64,000 nt of DNA from BP-191 sp035940575 (lineage in GTDB: Bacteria; Actinomycetota; Actinomycetes; BP-191): the NCBI GenBank assembly GCA_035940575.1, contig DASZER010000063.1, forward strand, positions 14,648 through 78,647, written 5' to 3'. The translations under genes and the position numbers were made by a program. The notes under the pieces were generated by a model. It saw nothing but the letters and a program-made list of their open reading frames with translations. It searched no databases and was not told the origin of the DNA. Positions 6,476-15,221 of the stretch are shown in pieces. Numbering within the stretch: position 1 is the first letter of the stretch; the number at the start of each line of letters is the position of its first letter.

Positions 6476-8449
6476 TCAAGAAAGGTCGTGCGCGCGCCTG
6501 ATGATCTCGACGATTTCGCCCATGATGGCCGTCAATGCGTAGTCCTTGGGCGTGAACACCCCCGCCACACCCGCCGCGCGCAGCTCGCGCGCGTCGGCGT
6601 CCGGGATGATCCCGCCGACCACCACGGGTACGTCGGTGAGCCCCGCCTCGCGCAGGCCGTCGAGCACCTCGGGAACGAGCTCGCGATGGCTGCCGGACAG
6701 GATCGACAGGCCGACGCAGTGCACGTCCTCCTCGACGGCGGCGGCGACGAGCTGCGCGGGCGTGAGCCTGATCCCCTGGTAGACGACCTCGAAGCCGGCG
6801 TCGCGGGCGCGTACGGCGATCTGCTCGGCGCCGTTGGAGTGGCCGTCGAGGCCCGGCTTGCCGACGAGCAGCTTGAGGCGGCGGCCGATGGCCTCGCCGG
6901 TCTCCTGGACGCGGCGGCGTACCGCGGCCAGCTCCTCCCCCGCCTCGCCGGGCGCGACGGCGGCGGAGACGCCGGTGGGGGCGCGGTACTCGCCGAACAC
7001 CTCCCGCAGCGCCCCCGCCCACTCCCCCGTCGTGACGCCCGCGCGGGCGCAGGCGAGGGTGGCGTTCATCAGGTTGGCGTCGGTCTTGGCGGCGTCGCGC
7101 AGGGCGCGCAGCGCGTCGTCCACGGCGTCGTTGTCGCGCCGCTCGCGCCACGCCGTGATCGCGTCGCGCGCCGCCCCCTCGACGCCCGGGTCCACGGTGA
7201 GGATCGCGGTGTCGAGGTCGGCGAGGAGCGGGTTGTCCTCGGTGGTGGTGAACGCGTTGACGCCGACGACGGTCCGCTCGCCCGACTCGACCTTGCGGCG
7301 GTGCTCGGCGTGGCTCGCGACGAGGCGGCCCTTCATGTAGCCGCTCTCGACGGCCGCGACCGCGCCGCCCATCGCCTGCACGCGGTCGATCTCCTCCTTG
7401 GCGCCGGCGACGAGCTCGGCGACCTTGGCCTCGACGACGTGCGAGCCCGCGAAGATGTCGTCGTGCTCGAGCAGGTCGGTCTCGTACGCGAGCACCTGCT
7501 GGAGGCGTAGGGACCACTGCTGGTCCCAGGGGCGCGGGAGGCCGAGCGCCTCGTTCCACGCGGGGAGCTGCACCGCGCGGGCGCGGGCGTCCTTGGACAG
7601 CGTGACGGCGAGCATCTCGAGGACGATGCGGGCGACGTTGTTCTCGGGCTGGGCCTCGGTGAGGCCGAGTGAGTTGACCTGCACGCCGTAGCGGAAGCGG
7701 CGGAGCTTGGGGTCGGTGACGCCGTAGCGCTCGCGCGTGATGTCGTCCCACAGGGAGACGAACGCGCGCATCTTGCACATCTCCTCGACGAAGCGGACGC
7801 CCGCGTTGACGAAGAAGCTCATGCGGCCGACGACCTCGCCGAAGCGGTCCTCGGGGACCTGGCCCGAGTCGCGTACGGCGTCGAGGACGGCGATAGCGGT
7901 ACAGAGCGAGTACGCGATCTCCTGGACCGGCGTCGCGCCCGCCTCCTGCAGGTGGTACGAGCAGATGTTGATGGGGTTCCACTTCGGCATGGCCGTGACG
8001 GTGTACGCGACCATGTCGGTGATGAGCCGCAGGCTCGGCCCCGGCGGAAAGACGTAGGTCCCGCGCGAGAGGTACTCCTTGACGATGTCGTTCTGCGTCG
8101 TGCCGGCGAGCGTCATCGGGTCCGCGCCCTGCTCCTCGGCGACGACCTGGTAGAGCGCGAGCAGCCACATGGCGGTCGCGTTGATCGTCATGGAGGTGTT
8201 CATCTCGGCGAGCGGGATGCCGTCGAACAGCGCCCGCATGTCGCCGACGTGGCTCACGGGAACGCCGACCTTGCCGACCTCGCCGCGCGCCAGGTCGTCG
8301 TCGGGGTCGTAGCCGGTCTGCGTCGGCAGGTCGAACGCGACGGAGAGGCCGGTCTGGCCCTTCGCGAGGTTGCGCCGGTACAGCGCGTTGGACTCGGCGG
8401 GGCTGGAGTGCCCGGCGTACGTCCGCATCACCCACGGCTTGTCAGGCAT
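6476..8449 (-). CDS. meaA: Ethylmalonyl-CoA mutase (MeaA type)
   Basis: 657 residues: a catalytic TIM-barrel region of the methylmalonyl-CoA mutase superfamily (residues 1 to about 490) and a C-terminal cobalamin-binding domain with the DGHSNG motif, His537 being the lower cobalt ligand. Long conserved runs (PKWNPINICSYHLQEAGAT, GTTQNDIVKEYLSRGT) and the single-chain length fit MeaA, which converts ethylmalonyl-CoA to methylsuccinyl-CoA. In known organisms this serves the ethylmalonyl-CoA pathway with crotonyl-CoA carboxylase/reductase, which is not in this window. The adenosyltransferase at 14252 could supply its cofactor. Methylmalonyl-CoA or isobutyryl-CoA specificity is less likely from the sequence. 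Confidence 0.9.
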   Translation of the reverse strand: MPDKPWVMRTYAGHSSPAESNALYRRNLAKGQTGLSVAFDLPTQTGYDPDDDLARGEVGKVGVPVSHVGDMRALFDGIPLAEMNTSMTINATAMWLLALYQVVAEEQGADPMTLAGTTQNDIVKEYLSRGTYVFPPGPSLRLITDMVAYTVTAMPKWNPINICSYHLQEAGATPVQEIAYSLCTAIAVLDAVRDSGQVPEDRFGEVVGRMSFFVNAGVRFVEEMCKMRAFVSLWDDITRERYGVTDPKLRRFRYGVQVNSLGLTEAQPENNVARIVLEMLAVTLSKDARARAVQLPAWNEALGLPRPWDQQWSLRLQQVLAYETDLLEHDDIFAGSHVVEAKVAELVAGAKEEIDRVQAMGGAVAAVESGYMKGRLVASHAEHRRKVESGERTVVGVNAFTTTEDNPLLADLDTAILTVDPGVEGAARDAITAWRERRDNDAVDDALRALRDAAKTDANLMNATLACARAGVTTGEWAGALREVFGEYRAPTGVSAAVAPGEAGEELAAVRRRVQETGEAIGRRLKLLVGKPGLDGHSNGAEQIAVRARDAGFEVVYQGIRLTPAQLVAAAVEEDVHCVGLSILSGSHRELVPEVLDGLREAGLTDVPVVVGGIIPDADARELRAAGVAGVFTPKDYALTAIMGEIVEIIRRAHDLS

Positions 8450-8474
8450 GGCGGCAGTGTCTCAGAGCGCCCGA

Positions 8475-9044
8475 TCAGGGGCCGTAGCGCATCCGCTGGA
8501 CGTTCTTCCAGATGCCGGTGGTCGTCATGAGCGGCTCGGCGAGGAGGAGCAGGACCACGATGGGGAGCGCGACCACCATCCCTCCGACGAGGAGGAGGAA
8601 CACCCCGACCTGCAGCCCCCACACCAGCGCCGCGAACGCCACCACCACGACAGCGGACAGCACGCCGACGCCGAGCGCGAGGACCGGCGGGCCCGTCACC
8701 GCGAACGCGACGCCGTAGAGGACCGCGACGGCGAGGTCGTTGGTCCGCGTCCACGCCGCCACCGCCAGCGCGACCACCGCGACGGCGAGCAGCCACGGTG
8801 CCGCGCCCGCGAGGGGCAGCCGACCGGGATGGAGGATGCCCGCGGGGATGCGCTCGATCACGTCCCCCCACTCCCGCAGCGACGTGTCGCGCAACGGCCC
8901 GTCGTCGCCGAGCGCGCGAGCCCAGTGCGCGGCGGTGCGCGCCGGCGCCTCCGCGACCCGGCAAAGCGCGAGGCCCGCGACGCCCGCGGCGAGCGCCGCG
9001 CCGACGACCGCCTCCGTACGAGACGTCCATGCCATCGCCGTCAC
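8475..9044 (-). CDS. Multi-spanning membrane protein, unknown
   Basis: 189 residues. A possible N-terminal helix (about 12-27) is followed by a polar loop with several Arg and Asp, then a hydrophobic second half with about four helices (80-97, 103-125, 128-150, 152-170). The C-terminus is short and basic. ATG at 9042-9044; a second ATG three codons later is equally possible. It sits 25 bases upstream of meaA on the same strand, but nothing links it functionally. No family recognised. Confidence 0.65.
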   Translation of the reverse strand: MTAMAWTSRTEAVVGAALAAGVAGLALCRVAEAPARTAAHWARALGDDGPLRDTSLREWGDVIERIPAGILHPGRLPLAGAAPWLLAVAVVALAVAAWTRTNDLAVAVLYGVAFAVTGPPVLALGVGVLSAVVVVAFAALVWGLQVGVFLLLVGGMVVALPIVVLLLLAEPLMTTTGIWKNVQRMRYGP

Positions 9045-9078
9045 CCCCGTGAGACGCGTGTGAGGGTGGTGTACCCCG

Positions 9079-9297
9079 TCAGACCGCTATCACGCTGCTC
9101 ACGGCCGGGACGCGCGCGCGGACGACGCGCTCGACGCCGGTGCGGAGGGTGACCTGCTGCAAGGTGCAGTCGGCGCACTCGCCGTTCATGCGTACGCGCA
9201 CCACGTCGCCGTCGACGGAGACGAGCTCGACGCCGCCGTGCAGGTGGGGGCGGATCTCGTCGAGCGCGCGCTCGACGGCCGCGGCGTCGACTGTCAC
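9079..9297 (-). CDS. NifU C-terminal-domain iron-sulfur protein
   Basis: 72 residues, a stand-alone NifU C-terminal domain. Cys41 and Cys44 in the motif GECADC can hold an Fe-S cluster between two subunits, for delivery to apo-proteins. The start is GTG at 9295-9297; a longer reading upstream is only antisense to carbonic anhydrase. The gap to the divergently transcribed carbonic anhydrase start is 24 bases, so promoters must overlap or the genes be nearly leaderless. Confidence 0.85.
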   Translation of the reverse strand: MTVDAAAVERALDEIRPHLHGGVELVSVDGDVVRVRMNGECADCTLQQVTLRTGVERVVRARVPAVSSVIAV

Positions 9298-9321
9298 GCC
9301 GCCAATGCTACGTTCCGGTCC

Positions 9322-9801
9322 ATGGAGGTCGCCCGCCTGATCGAGGCCAACAAGGCCTACGCCACCACGCCCCCCACCGTCTCCGACGCGCGGCCCGCGC
9401 GGCGCATCGCGGTCGTCACGTGCATGGACGCGCGCATCGACGTGTTCGCCGCGCTCGGGCTCGCGCTCGGCGACGCGCACGTGATCCGCAACGCCGGCGG
9501 CCGCGTGACCGAGGACGTGCTGCGCAGCCTCGCGCTGTCGTCGCACGTGCTCGGCGTCGAGACCGTCGTCGTGATGCAGCACACGCGCTGCGGCCTCGAA
9601 GGCGTGACCGACGAGGAGCTGCGCGAGCGCACCGGCGCCGACCTCGGCTTCTTCCCGATCGCCGACCACACCGAGGCGCTCAACGCGGACGTGGACCTGC
9701 TGGCGGACACGCCGTTCCTCTCGACGGTCCGCGTCATCGTGGGCTTCGTCTACGACGTCGAGACCGGCCTCGTCCGCGACGTCTGCCGGATCGAGCGCTA
9801 G
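9322..9801 (+). CDS. Beta-carbonic anhydrase
   Basis: 159 residues. The zinc ligands are Cys34 (CMDAR), His87 and Cys90 (HTRCG), with the Asp36/Arg38 dyad and RNAGG at 56-60. It interconverts CO2 and bicarbonate in the cytoplasm, and could feed biotin-dependent carboxylases. The ATG at 9322 is chosen because the preceding 28 codons in frame overlap the divergent NifU-like gene and are not conserved-looking. It is shorter than plant-type beta enzymes and matches the compact actinobacterial class. A three-copy dispersed element follows 12 bases after its stop. Confidence 0.92.
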   Translation: MEVARLIEANKAYATTPPTVSDARPARRIAVVTCMDARIDVFAALGLALGDAHVIRNAGGRVTEDVLRSLALSSHVLGVETVVVMQHTRCGLEGVTDEELRERTGADLGFFPIADHTEALNADVDLLADTPFLSTVRVIVGFVYDVETGLVRDVCRIER

Positions 9802-9813
9802 GCGGAGCGACGC

Positions 9814-9865
9814 CGAACTTTGAAGATCGTCACACGGCGGAACGCATCAACGGCTGCAATGTTCG
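9814..9865 (+). repeat. 3'-end element with covarying terminal stem, copy 1
   Basis: 52 bases after the carbonic anhydrase stop. Ends CGAAC and GTTCG pair. Inside are TTGAAGATCGTCAC and GGCTGCAA, identical in the copies at 32208 and 52875. All three read in this direction relative to the gene just upstream. Here the element lies between convergent genes. Terminator, processing site or mobile hairpin are open options. Confidence 0.75.
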
Positions 9866-9955
9866 ACGGGAGCGCCGCTCGTCGAGGACCCGCCCGCGCC
9901 GGCAGTCGATCGCCCAGAGGGACCTCGCGTACCGACGTGCGCCGGCCGACCAGCG

Positions 9956-10366
9956 CTACGTCAGCGACAGCAGCGTGTTGAGCCGGCGCACCAGCCCGAG
10001 GTGCCGCAGGCCGCTGATCCGCACCCGGCGCGTGAGCACCTGCCTGGTGAACGCCCTGCCCTCGGGCGTGAGCACCGACGGCATGCCGTAGAGCAGCGGG
10101 ATCGTCGAGAACGACATCAGCGTCTCCGACGGCATCTCGATGCGGACCTTGGAGCCGGGGATCGCCGACGGGTAGACCTGGCACACGCCGTTGCCGAACC
10201 GGAGCCCGACCTCGACCTCGGCGTCGGGCACGGCGATCGTGACGGTGCCGTTCGTCGTGTCGAGCAGGCGCGCCTTGGCCGGGTCCTCGGCGACCGCCGA
10301 CAGCAGCCCCGCGAGCATCGCATCGAGCCCGCCGTTGTCGGGGTCGACCACCACGACGGTCGCCAT
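9956..10366 (-). CDS. SCP2-like lipid-carrier-type protein, unknown
   Basis: 136 residues, mixed alpha/beta, soluble. A hydrophobic central part (VTIAVPDAEVEVGLRFGNG) and the ending ISGLRHLGLVRRLNTLLSLT recall SCP2-fold sterol-carrier domains, and the upstream gene is a clearer SCP2 protein, so a diverged paralog is likely. The stop of that gene and this ATG share one base (TGATG), implying coupled expression. A role in binding acyl chains or isoprenoids is inferred only from this context. Confidence 0.6.
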   Translation of the reverse strand: MATVVVVDPDNGGLDAMLAGLLSAVAEDPAKARLLDTTNGTVTIAVPDAEVEVGLRFGNGVCQVYPSAIPGSKVRIEMPSETLMSFSTIPLLYGMPSVLTPEGRAFTRQVLTRRVRISGLRHLGLVRRLNTLLSLT

Positions 10367-10803
10367 CAGGCCGACGGCACCTCGTCGATGAACTCCGTCT
10401 CGACCTGCGACGTGAGGTCCACGAGGACGTTCGACGCCTTGACGTAGCGCACGATCGTCGGGAGGTCGCCCTTCACCTTGATCTTGCCCTGCATCATGCC
10501 CTTGACCGGGTCGAGCTCCTTCTTCACGACGGACTTCCAGCGGCTGTACGGCGCGCTGATCGTGAACTTCGCGGACTTCGCCTTGGGGTCGTCGGGACCC
10601 TCGAGGCGCGCGGCGTCGCGGCACTTGCCGTGCCAGAGGTCGAGCCAGGCGTAGACGTCCTCGTCCACGCCCTTGTCCGGCTCCTTCTCGTACACGAAGA
10701 CGAGGTCGCCCTCCCACGTGGCGGCCGCGTCGGCGTACTCGGACGAGGCGTTGATCTTCTCGACGAACTGCTCGAGCCACTCCTCGCTCGGGAACACGGC
10801 CAT
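10366..10803 (-). CDS. SCP2 sterol-carrier family protein
   Basis: 145 residues. The fold resembles SCP2/sterol-binding domains: an N-terminal helix (SEEWLEQFVEKIN), several strands, and the typical segment MMQGKIKVKGDLPTIVRY around residues 105-122 in which a substrate tunnel is closed. Actinobacterial relatives often sit next to acyl-CoA genes. Here it lies 2 bases from the 3-hydroxyacyl-CoA dehydrogenase stop and overlaps the following gene by one base, so the three form an operon. Ligand unknown. Confidence 0.75.
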   Translation of the reverse strand: MAVFPSEEWLEQFVEKINASSEYADAAATWEGDLVFVYEKEPDKGVDEDVYAWLDLWHGKCRDAARLEGPDDPKAKSAKFTISAPYSRWKSVVKKELDPVKGMMQGKIKVKGDLPTIVRYVKASNVLVDLTSQVETEFIDEVPSA

Positions 10804-10805
10804 GT

Positions 10806-11663
10806 CTACTCGCCTCCGTAGGGGTACCAGCCCTGGCCGGTCTTCCGGCCGAGGTCGCCCGCCGTGACCATGCGCAGCAGGCCCTCGGTCGGATGGAACT
10901 TCTCGTCCTGCGTGTCGGTGTAGATGTTGCGGGCGGCGTTGACCATGATGTCCACGCCCGTCAGGTCCATCGTCTGCAACGGCCCCATGGCGTGGCCGAA
11001 GCCGAGGCGGCACGCGACGTCGACGTCCTCCGCCGAGGCGACGCCCGACTCGACGAGCTTCGCCGCCTCGATGCTCAACGCCACGATGAGCCGGGTCGTC
11101 ACGAAGCCCGCGACGTCGCGGTTGACGACGATGCAGGTCTTGCCGACCTCCTCCGCGAACGTCCGCGCGCGGGCCAGCGTGTCGTCGGACGTCTTGTAGC
11201 CGCGGACGAGCTCGCAGAGCCGCATCATCGGCACCGGCGAGAAGAAGTGCGTCCCGACGACGCTCTCGGGGCGCGACGTCACGGCCGCGATCTGCGTGAC
11301 CGGGATGGCGCTGGTGTTGGTCGCGAGGACCGCGTCGTCGCGGCAGATCTTGTCGAGCGCCTGGAACACCTCGCGCTTGACCTCGATCTTCTCGAACACC
11401 GCCTCGACCACGATGTCGGCGTCGGCCGCCGCCTCGATGTCGGTCGTCGTGGTGATGCGCGCGAGCGACTCGTCGCGCGCCGTCGCCTCCAGGCGCCCCT
11501 TCTCCACGAACTTGTCGTACGACCTCGTGATCGACGTCCGCGCGCGCTCCAGCGCGTCCTCGCCGACGTCGCGCAACGTCACGTCGTAGCCCGCCTGCGC
11601 CGCGACCTGCGCGATGCCCGAGCCCATCAGGCCCGCGCCCACGACGGCCAGCCTCTTCGCCAC
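10806..11663 (-). CDS. 3-hydroxyacyl-CoA (3-hydroxybutyryl-CoA) dehydrogenase
   Basis: 285 residues, a standard single-module enzyme. The NAD-binding VGAGLMGSGIAQ is at residues 8-19, the catalytic His-containing segment is GTHFFSPVPMMRLCELV, and the C-terminal domain has GFGHAMGPLQ and the ending LGRKTGQGWYPY. It oxidises 3-hydroxybutyryl-CoA or similar with NAD. It leads an operon with two SCP2-type genes (10366, 9956). With the double enzyme at 3727, this gives three modules of the family in 12 kb. Confidence 0.93.
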   Translation of the reverse strand: MAKRLAVVGAGLMGSGIAQVAAQAGYDVTLRDVGEDALERARTSITRSYDKFVEKGRLEATARDESLARITTTTDIEAAADADIVVEAVFEKIEVKREVFQALDKICRDDAVLATNTSAIPVTQIAAVTSRPESVVGTHFFSPVPMMRLCELVRGYKTSDDTLARARTFAEEVGKTCIVVNRDVAGFVTTRLIVALSIEAAKLVESGVASAEDVDVACRLGFGHAMGPLQTMDLTGVDIMVNAARNIYTDTQDEKFHPTEGLLRMVTAGDLGRKTGQGWYPYGGE

Positions 11664-11707
11664 TGATACCCCTTCCGGAACGTCCTCCGGAGTCTACGGT
11701 TGTCGCC

Positions 11708-12031
11708 GTGACCGCTCTCGTCGCCGTCGCGGCCGTGGCGGCGTTGATCTGGCTGCTCGTCGCGCTCGAGAAGCGCGCGGGCGGCACCGTCTCGTGGCAG
11801 GAGCCCGTGGCCGCCGACGCGTCGTGGGCGCGCGTCGGCAGGGCGATGAGCGTCGGCGAGGCCGAGGTCGCGCTGCGGCTGCTGGAGTCCAACGGCATCC
11901 GCGTGCGCCGCGAGACCCGCGGGCCCGGGCTCCCCGGCTCGGCGTACCGCGCCGGCGGCGAGACCCGCTACGACCTCCTCGTCGCGCCCGGCGACGCCGA
12001 CGACGCCAGGGCGCTGCTCGGCGGGGTTTAG
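11708..12031 (+). CDS. Membrane-anchored DUF2007-type protein
   Basis: 107 residues: one N-terminal transmembrane helix (residues 4-20) then a small soluble domain with VGEAEVALRLLESNGIRVR and a C-terminal DLLVAPGDADDARALL. The second half matches the pattern of DUF2007, a small fold with a ferredoxin-like topology found as a putative signal-transducing domain. GTG start at 11708, divergent from the dehydrogenase at 11663 with 44 bases between. Function unknown. Confidence 0.65.
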   Translation: MTALVAVAAVAALIWLLVALEKRAGGTVSWQEPVAADASWARVGRAMSVGEAEVALRLLESNGIRVRRETRGPGLPGSAYRAGGETRYDLLVAPGDADDARALLGGV

Positions 12032-12091
12032 CGCGTTCGGCGGACGCGGCGTCGCGGCGCCCCCACAATCGGCGGCGGAGAGGGGCACGCC

Positions 12092-12994
12092 ATGATCGAG
12101 GAGACCCTCGTCGCGGACGTTCGGCTCATGACCGCGCACGCGCTCGAGACCGGGCGGCCCGTACACCCGTCATGGCTCGACGCCGCGCGGCTCGACGGCT
12201 CCGAGCCCGACGCCGTACGCCGCCTCGGCCGCGCGCACGACGGCCTGTCGGCGCTCGTCGCGCCGGCGACGCCGCGCTCGTTGCGCTACCTCGCCGAGAG
12301 CGGCGGCTCGCGGCGGCGGCTGCCGATCGTGCGGTGGCTGGCGATCCTGGCGATGACGTTCCTCGCCGGGTTCGTCGCGCTGGAGCTCGACCCGGACGTC
12401 GGGTCGAAGGCGGCGGACTTCGAGACGGGCAGCGGCTCCGAGCTGCTGATGAACATGCTGTTCCAGCTCTGCGCGGCGGGGCTGGGAGCGTCGTTCGCGG
12501 CGCTGTTCGCGGTCAACGCGCGGCTGCGCGACTACAGCCTCGAACCGCGCGAGGAGTTCGCGGCGCTCGTGCGCATCATGCTCGGGCTCGTCGCGGGCCT
12601 GGTGCTCGCGCAGCTCGCGCCGTTCGACAGCGACGGGCGGACGTTCGGAAGGCCGCTGCTCGCGCTGCTCGGCGGGTTCAGCGTCGACGTCGTGTACCAG
12701 ATGCTGCGGCGGCTCGTGGACCTCGCGTCGTCGATCGTGGCGCCGGTCGGCGACACCGCCGAGGCCGCGCGCGCGACGGCCGACGCGCGGGAGGCGCAGC
12801 TCAAGGTGGGGGTGGCGCAGCGGCTCGTACGGCTGCGTTCGCGGCTCGACGGCGATGCGGCCGCCGAGGTGGACGCGCTGATCGCGGAGCTGTCACCCAC
12901 GGACGACGTGCCCGCCGCGGCCGACCCTCCGGCGCCGCCGGCCGGGCCCGACCCGACCCCTACAGCTCCAGTACGTCGTCGCGCACCCGCCTGA
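12092..12994 (+). CDS. Integral membrane protein with cytoplasmic helical tail, unknown
   Basis: 300 residues. Residues 1-75 are soluble and helical, about three membrane helices follow (79-97, 112-133, 150-168) with one more weak segment near 180, then a long charged helix (RATADAREAQLKVGVAQRL) and a Pro-rich C-terminus. The gene's last 35 bases overlap the 3' end of convergent murA. SD-like GGAGAGGGG lies 8 bases before the ATG. No family recognised. Confidence 0.7.
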   Translation: MIEETLVADVRLMTAHALETGRPVHPSWLDAARLDGSEPDAVRRLGRAHDGLSALVAPATPRSLRYLAESGGSRRRLPIVRWLAILAMTFLAGFVALELDPDVGSKAADFETGSGSELLMNMLFQLCAAGLGASFAALFAVNARLRDYSLEPREEFAALVRIMLGLVAGLVLAQLAPFDSDGRTFGRPLLALLGGFSVDVVYQMLRRLVDLASSIVAPVGDTAEAARATADAREAQLKVGVAQRLVRLRSRLDGDAAAEVDALIAELSPTDDVPAAADPPAPPAGPDPTPTAPVRRRAPA

Positions 12995-14228
12995 CGTTCG
13001 CGCCGAGCGAGGCGAGCTGCTCGACGAACGCCGGGTAGCCGCGGTCGACGTGGAACACGTCGGACACCTCGGTCACGCCCTCCGCGACGAGGCCGGCCAG
13101 CACGAGGCCCGCGCCGGCGCGGATGTCGGTCGCGCGGACGGGCGCGCCGGAGAGGCGTTCGCGGCCTCGCACGACGGCGTGGTGGCCGTCGGTGCGCACG
13201 TCGGCGCCGAGGCGTACCAGCTCGTCGATGAACATGAAGCGGCCCTCGAAGATGTTCTCCGTCACGAACGCCGCGCCGTCGCTGATCGACGCGAGCGCGA
13301 TCGCGAGCGGCTGCAGGTCCGTCGGGAAGCCCGGGTACGGCAGCGTCACGAAGTCCACGGCCCTGGGGCGGCGTTCCATCGAGACGCGGAACCCGTCCGC
13401 CAGCTCCTCGACGTCGGCGCCCGCCTGGACGAGCTTCTCCAGCGGCAGCCGCAGGTGCTCGGCGCGCGCGTCGCGCACGGTCACGTCGCCGCGCGTCATG
13501 ACCGCGCCGACCGCGAACGTCCCCGCGACGATCCGGTCGGCGACCGTGTCGTGCGTCGTGGGGCGAAGCTCGTGGACGCCCTCGATCTCCAGCGTCGACG
13601 TGCCGATGCCGCCGATGCGGGCGCCCATCGAGACGAGCATCTCGCAGAGGTCGACGATCTCGGGCTCGCGGGCGACGTTGTCGATGGTGGTCGTGCCGTC
13701 GGCGAGGACGGCGGCCATGAGGATGTTCTCGGTGGCGCCGACGCTCGGGAAGTCGAGCCAGATCGACTCGCCCCTGAGCTTGGGCGCGGTCGCGACGAGG
13801 TAGCCGTGCTCGGACTCGAACGTCGCGCCGAGCTTCTGCAGACCGGCCACGTGCATGTCGAGCGCGCGCGAGCCGATGGCGTCGCCGCCGGGCATCGCGA
13901 CGCGCGCGCGGCCGCAGCGCGCGAGCAGCGGGCCGAGGACGCAGACCGAGCCGCGGATGAGGCGTACGTGCTCGTAGTCGGCCTCGTGCCCGAGCGTGCC
14001 GGGGACGGTGACGCGCACCTCGGGAACCGAGTCCTCGACGGTCGCGCCGAGGCCGCGCAGCACCTCGGCCATGATCGGCACGTCGCCGATGTCGGGGACG
14101 TTGCGCAGCGTCGACGTGCCCTCGGCGAGCAGGCACGCGGCCATCACCTTGAGCACGGAGTTCTTCGCGCCGGTGACGCGGACCTCGCCCTCCAGGCGCG
14201 TGCCGCCGGTGACCTCGAAGCGTTCCAC
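12960..14228 (-). CDS. murA: UDP-N-acetylglucosamine 1-carboxyvinyltransferase
   Basis: 422 residues, full length for MurA, which transfers enolpyruvate from PEP to UDP-GlcNAc in the first committed step of peptidoglycan synthesis. It begins with the typical GGTRLEGEVRVTGAKNS. The active-site loop reads PGGDAIGSR: Asp116 stands where most bacteria have Cys. The same replacement is known in mycobacterial MurA and makes the enzyme insensitive to fosfomycin. It is divergent from the cobalamin adenosyltransferase gene by 23 bases and overlaps the 3' end of the membrane-protein gene at 12092. Confidence 0.95.
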   Translation of the reverse strand: MERFEVTGGTRLEGEVRVTGAKNSVLKVMAACLLAEGTSTLRNVPDIGDVPIMAEVLRGLGATVEDSVPEVRVTVPGTLGHEADYEHVRLIRGSVCVLGPLLARCGRARVAMPGGDAIGSRALDMHVAGLQKLGATFESEHGYLVATAPKLRGESIWLDFPSVGATENILMAAVLADGTTTIDNVAREPEIVDLCEMLVSMGARIGGIGTSTLEIEGVHELRPTTHDTVADRIVAGTFAVGAVMTRGDVTVRDARAEHLRLPLEKLVQAGADVEELADGFRVSMERRPRAVDFVTLPYPGFPTDLQPLAIALASISDGAAFVTENIFEGRFMFIDELVRLGADVRTDGHHAVVRGRERLSGAPVRATDIRAGAGLVLAGLVAEGVTEVSDVFHVDRGYPAFVEQLASLGANVRRVRDDVLEL

Positions 14229-14251
14229 GCCGCCAGCGTAGGGTGCCTGGC

Positions 14252-14824
14252 ATGGCGGTGCACCTGACGCGGATCTACACGAAGACCGGCGACGACGGGA
14301 CGACGGCGCTCGGCGACATGAGCCGGGTCGCGAAGTCGTCGCCGCGCATCGCGGCGTTCGCCGACGTGGACGAGGCGAACGCCGCCATCGGCACCGCGAT
14401 CGCGCTGGGCGAGCTGTCCGAGGACATGCGCCTGGTGCTGCTTCGGGTGCAGAACGACCTGTTCGACGTCGGCGCCGACCTCTGCACGCCGGTCGTCGAG
14501 AGCCCGGAGTTCCCGCCGCTGCGGGTCACCGACGACTACGTCACGCGGCTCGAGGGCGAGTGCGACAGGTGGAACGAGCGCCTGGAGCCGTTGCGGTCGT
14601 TCGTGCTGCCGGGAGGCTCGAAGGGCTCGGCGCTGCTGCACGTCGCGCGGACGGTCGTACGCCGCGCGGAGCGGCTCGTGTGGGCGCTGGTCGAGGCCGA
14701 GCCTGACACGACGAGCAAGACGCCCGCGCTGTACCTGAACAGGCTGTCCGACCTGCTGTTCATCCTCGGCCGCGTCGCGAACGACGACGGCGCGGCCGAC
14801 GTTCTCTGGAAGCCAGGGGGCTAG
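14252..14824 (+). CDS. ATP:cob(I)alamin adenosyltransferase, PduO type
   Basis: 190 residues. It has the N-terminal ATP-binding motif TKTGDDGTTALG, the central ADVDEANAAIG and the C-terminal NRLSDLLFILGR, all typical of PduO adenosyltransferases. It makes adenosylcobalamin, the cofactor of mutases such as MeaA at 6476. The ATG at 14252 is preferred to GTG three codons earlier, as the protein then starts MAVHLTRIYTKTGD like its relatives. Its stop overlaps the 3' end of the convergent DUF2550 gene by 4 bases. Confidence 0.92.
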   Translation: MAVHLTRIYTKTGDDGTTALGDMSRVAKSSPRIAAFADVDEANAAIGTAIALGELSEDMRLVLLRVQNDLFDVGADLCTPVVESPEFPPLRVTDDYVTRLEGECDRWNERLEPLRSFVLPGGSKGSALLHVARTVVRRAERLVWALVEAEPDTTSKTPALYLNRLSDLLFILGRVANDDGAADVLWKPGG

Positions 14825-15219
14825 CGCCCCGCCCACTCCAGGAGGCGGTCGAGGTCGTCCTTGAGGACGGCGAGCTGGATGTCCTCGTCCATGTGGCGCG
14901 CGTTCACGAGTTCGCAACGGTCGCTCAGCATCGCCTCGCCCTTGACGACCGGGCGGTGGTCGCGCACGACGAGGTTGACCCTGCGGATCTCGTAGTCGAA
15001 GCCGTCGGAGAGCTTGTACTCGCGCCGCCACTGGAGGACGTCGCCGCTGAGGCGGGCGTAGCCGTGCTTCCAGTTCTTGTCACTGCGCGAGGGGCCGGGG
15101 ACCTTCACGGCGAGGGTGAGGCAGTCGGTGCCGCAGAAGCGGGCGACGGCGCGCTTGGCGAGCCCGAGGCGGATCACCCACGCCAGGACGAGCGCGAGGA
15201 CGACCAGCCAGAAGTACAC
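14821..15219 (-). CDS. DUF2550 family membrane-anchored protein
   Basis: 132 residues with one N-terminal transmembrane helix (2-18) and a soluble domain containing FCGTDCL and KHGYARLSGDVLQWRREYKL. These are signs of DUF2550, an actinobacterial family that usually lies directly downstream of atpC, as it does here (2 bases after the atpC stop). GTG start at 15217-15219. Its role is not known; linkage to the ATP synthase operon is conserved in many actinobacteria. Confidence 0.85.
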   Translation of the reverse strand: MYFWLVVLALVLAWVIRLGLAKRAVARFCGTDCLTLAVKVPGPSRSDKNWKHGYARLSGDVLQWRREYKLSDGFDYEIRRVNLVVRDHRPVVKGEAMLSDRCELVNARHMDEDIQLAVLKDDLDRLLEWAGR

Positions 15220-15221
15220 GC

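Noticed and set aside
12032..12091. CGGCGGACGCGGCG shared with the gap at 5929-5942, as a further dispersed repeat
   Set aside because: Only 14 bases of low-complexity GC sequence match; expected by chance here.
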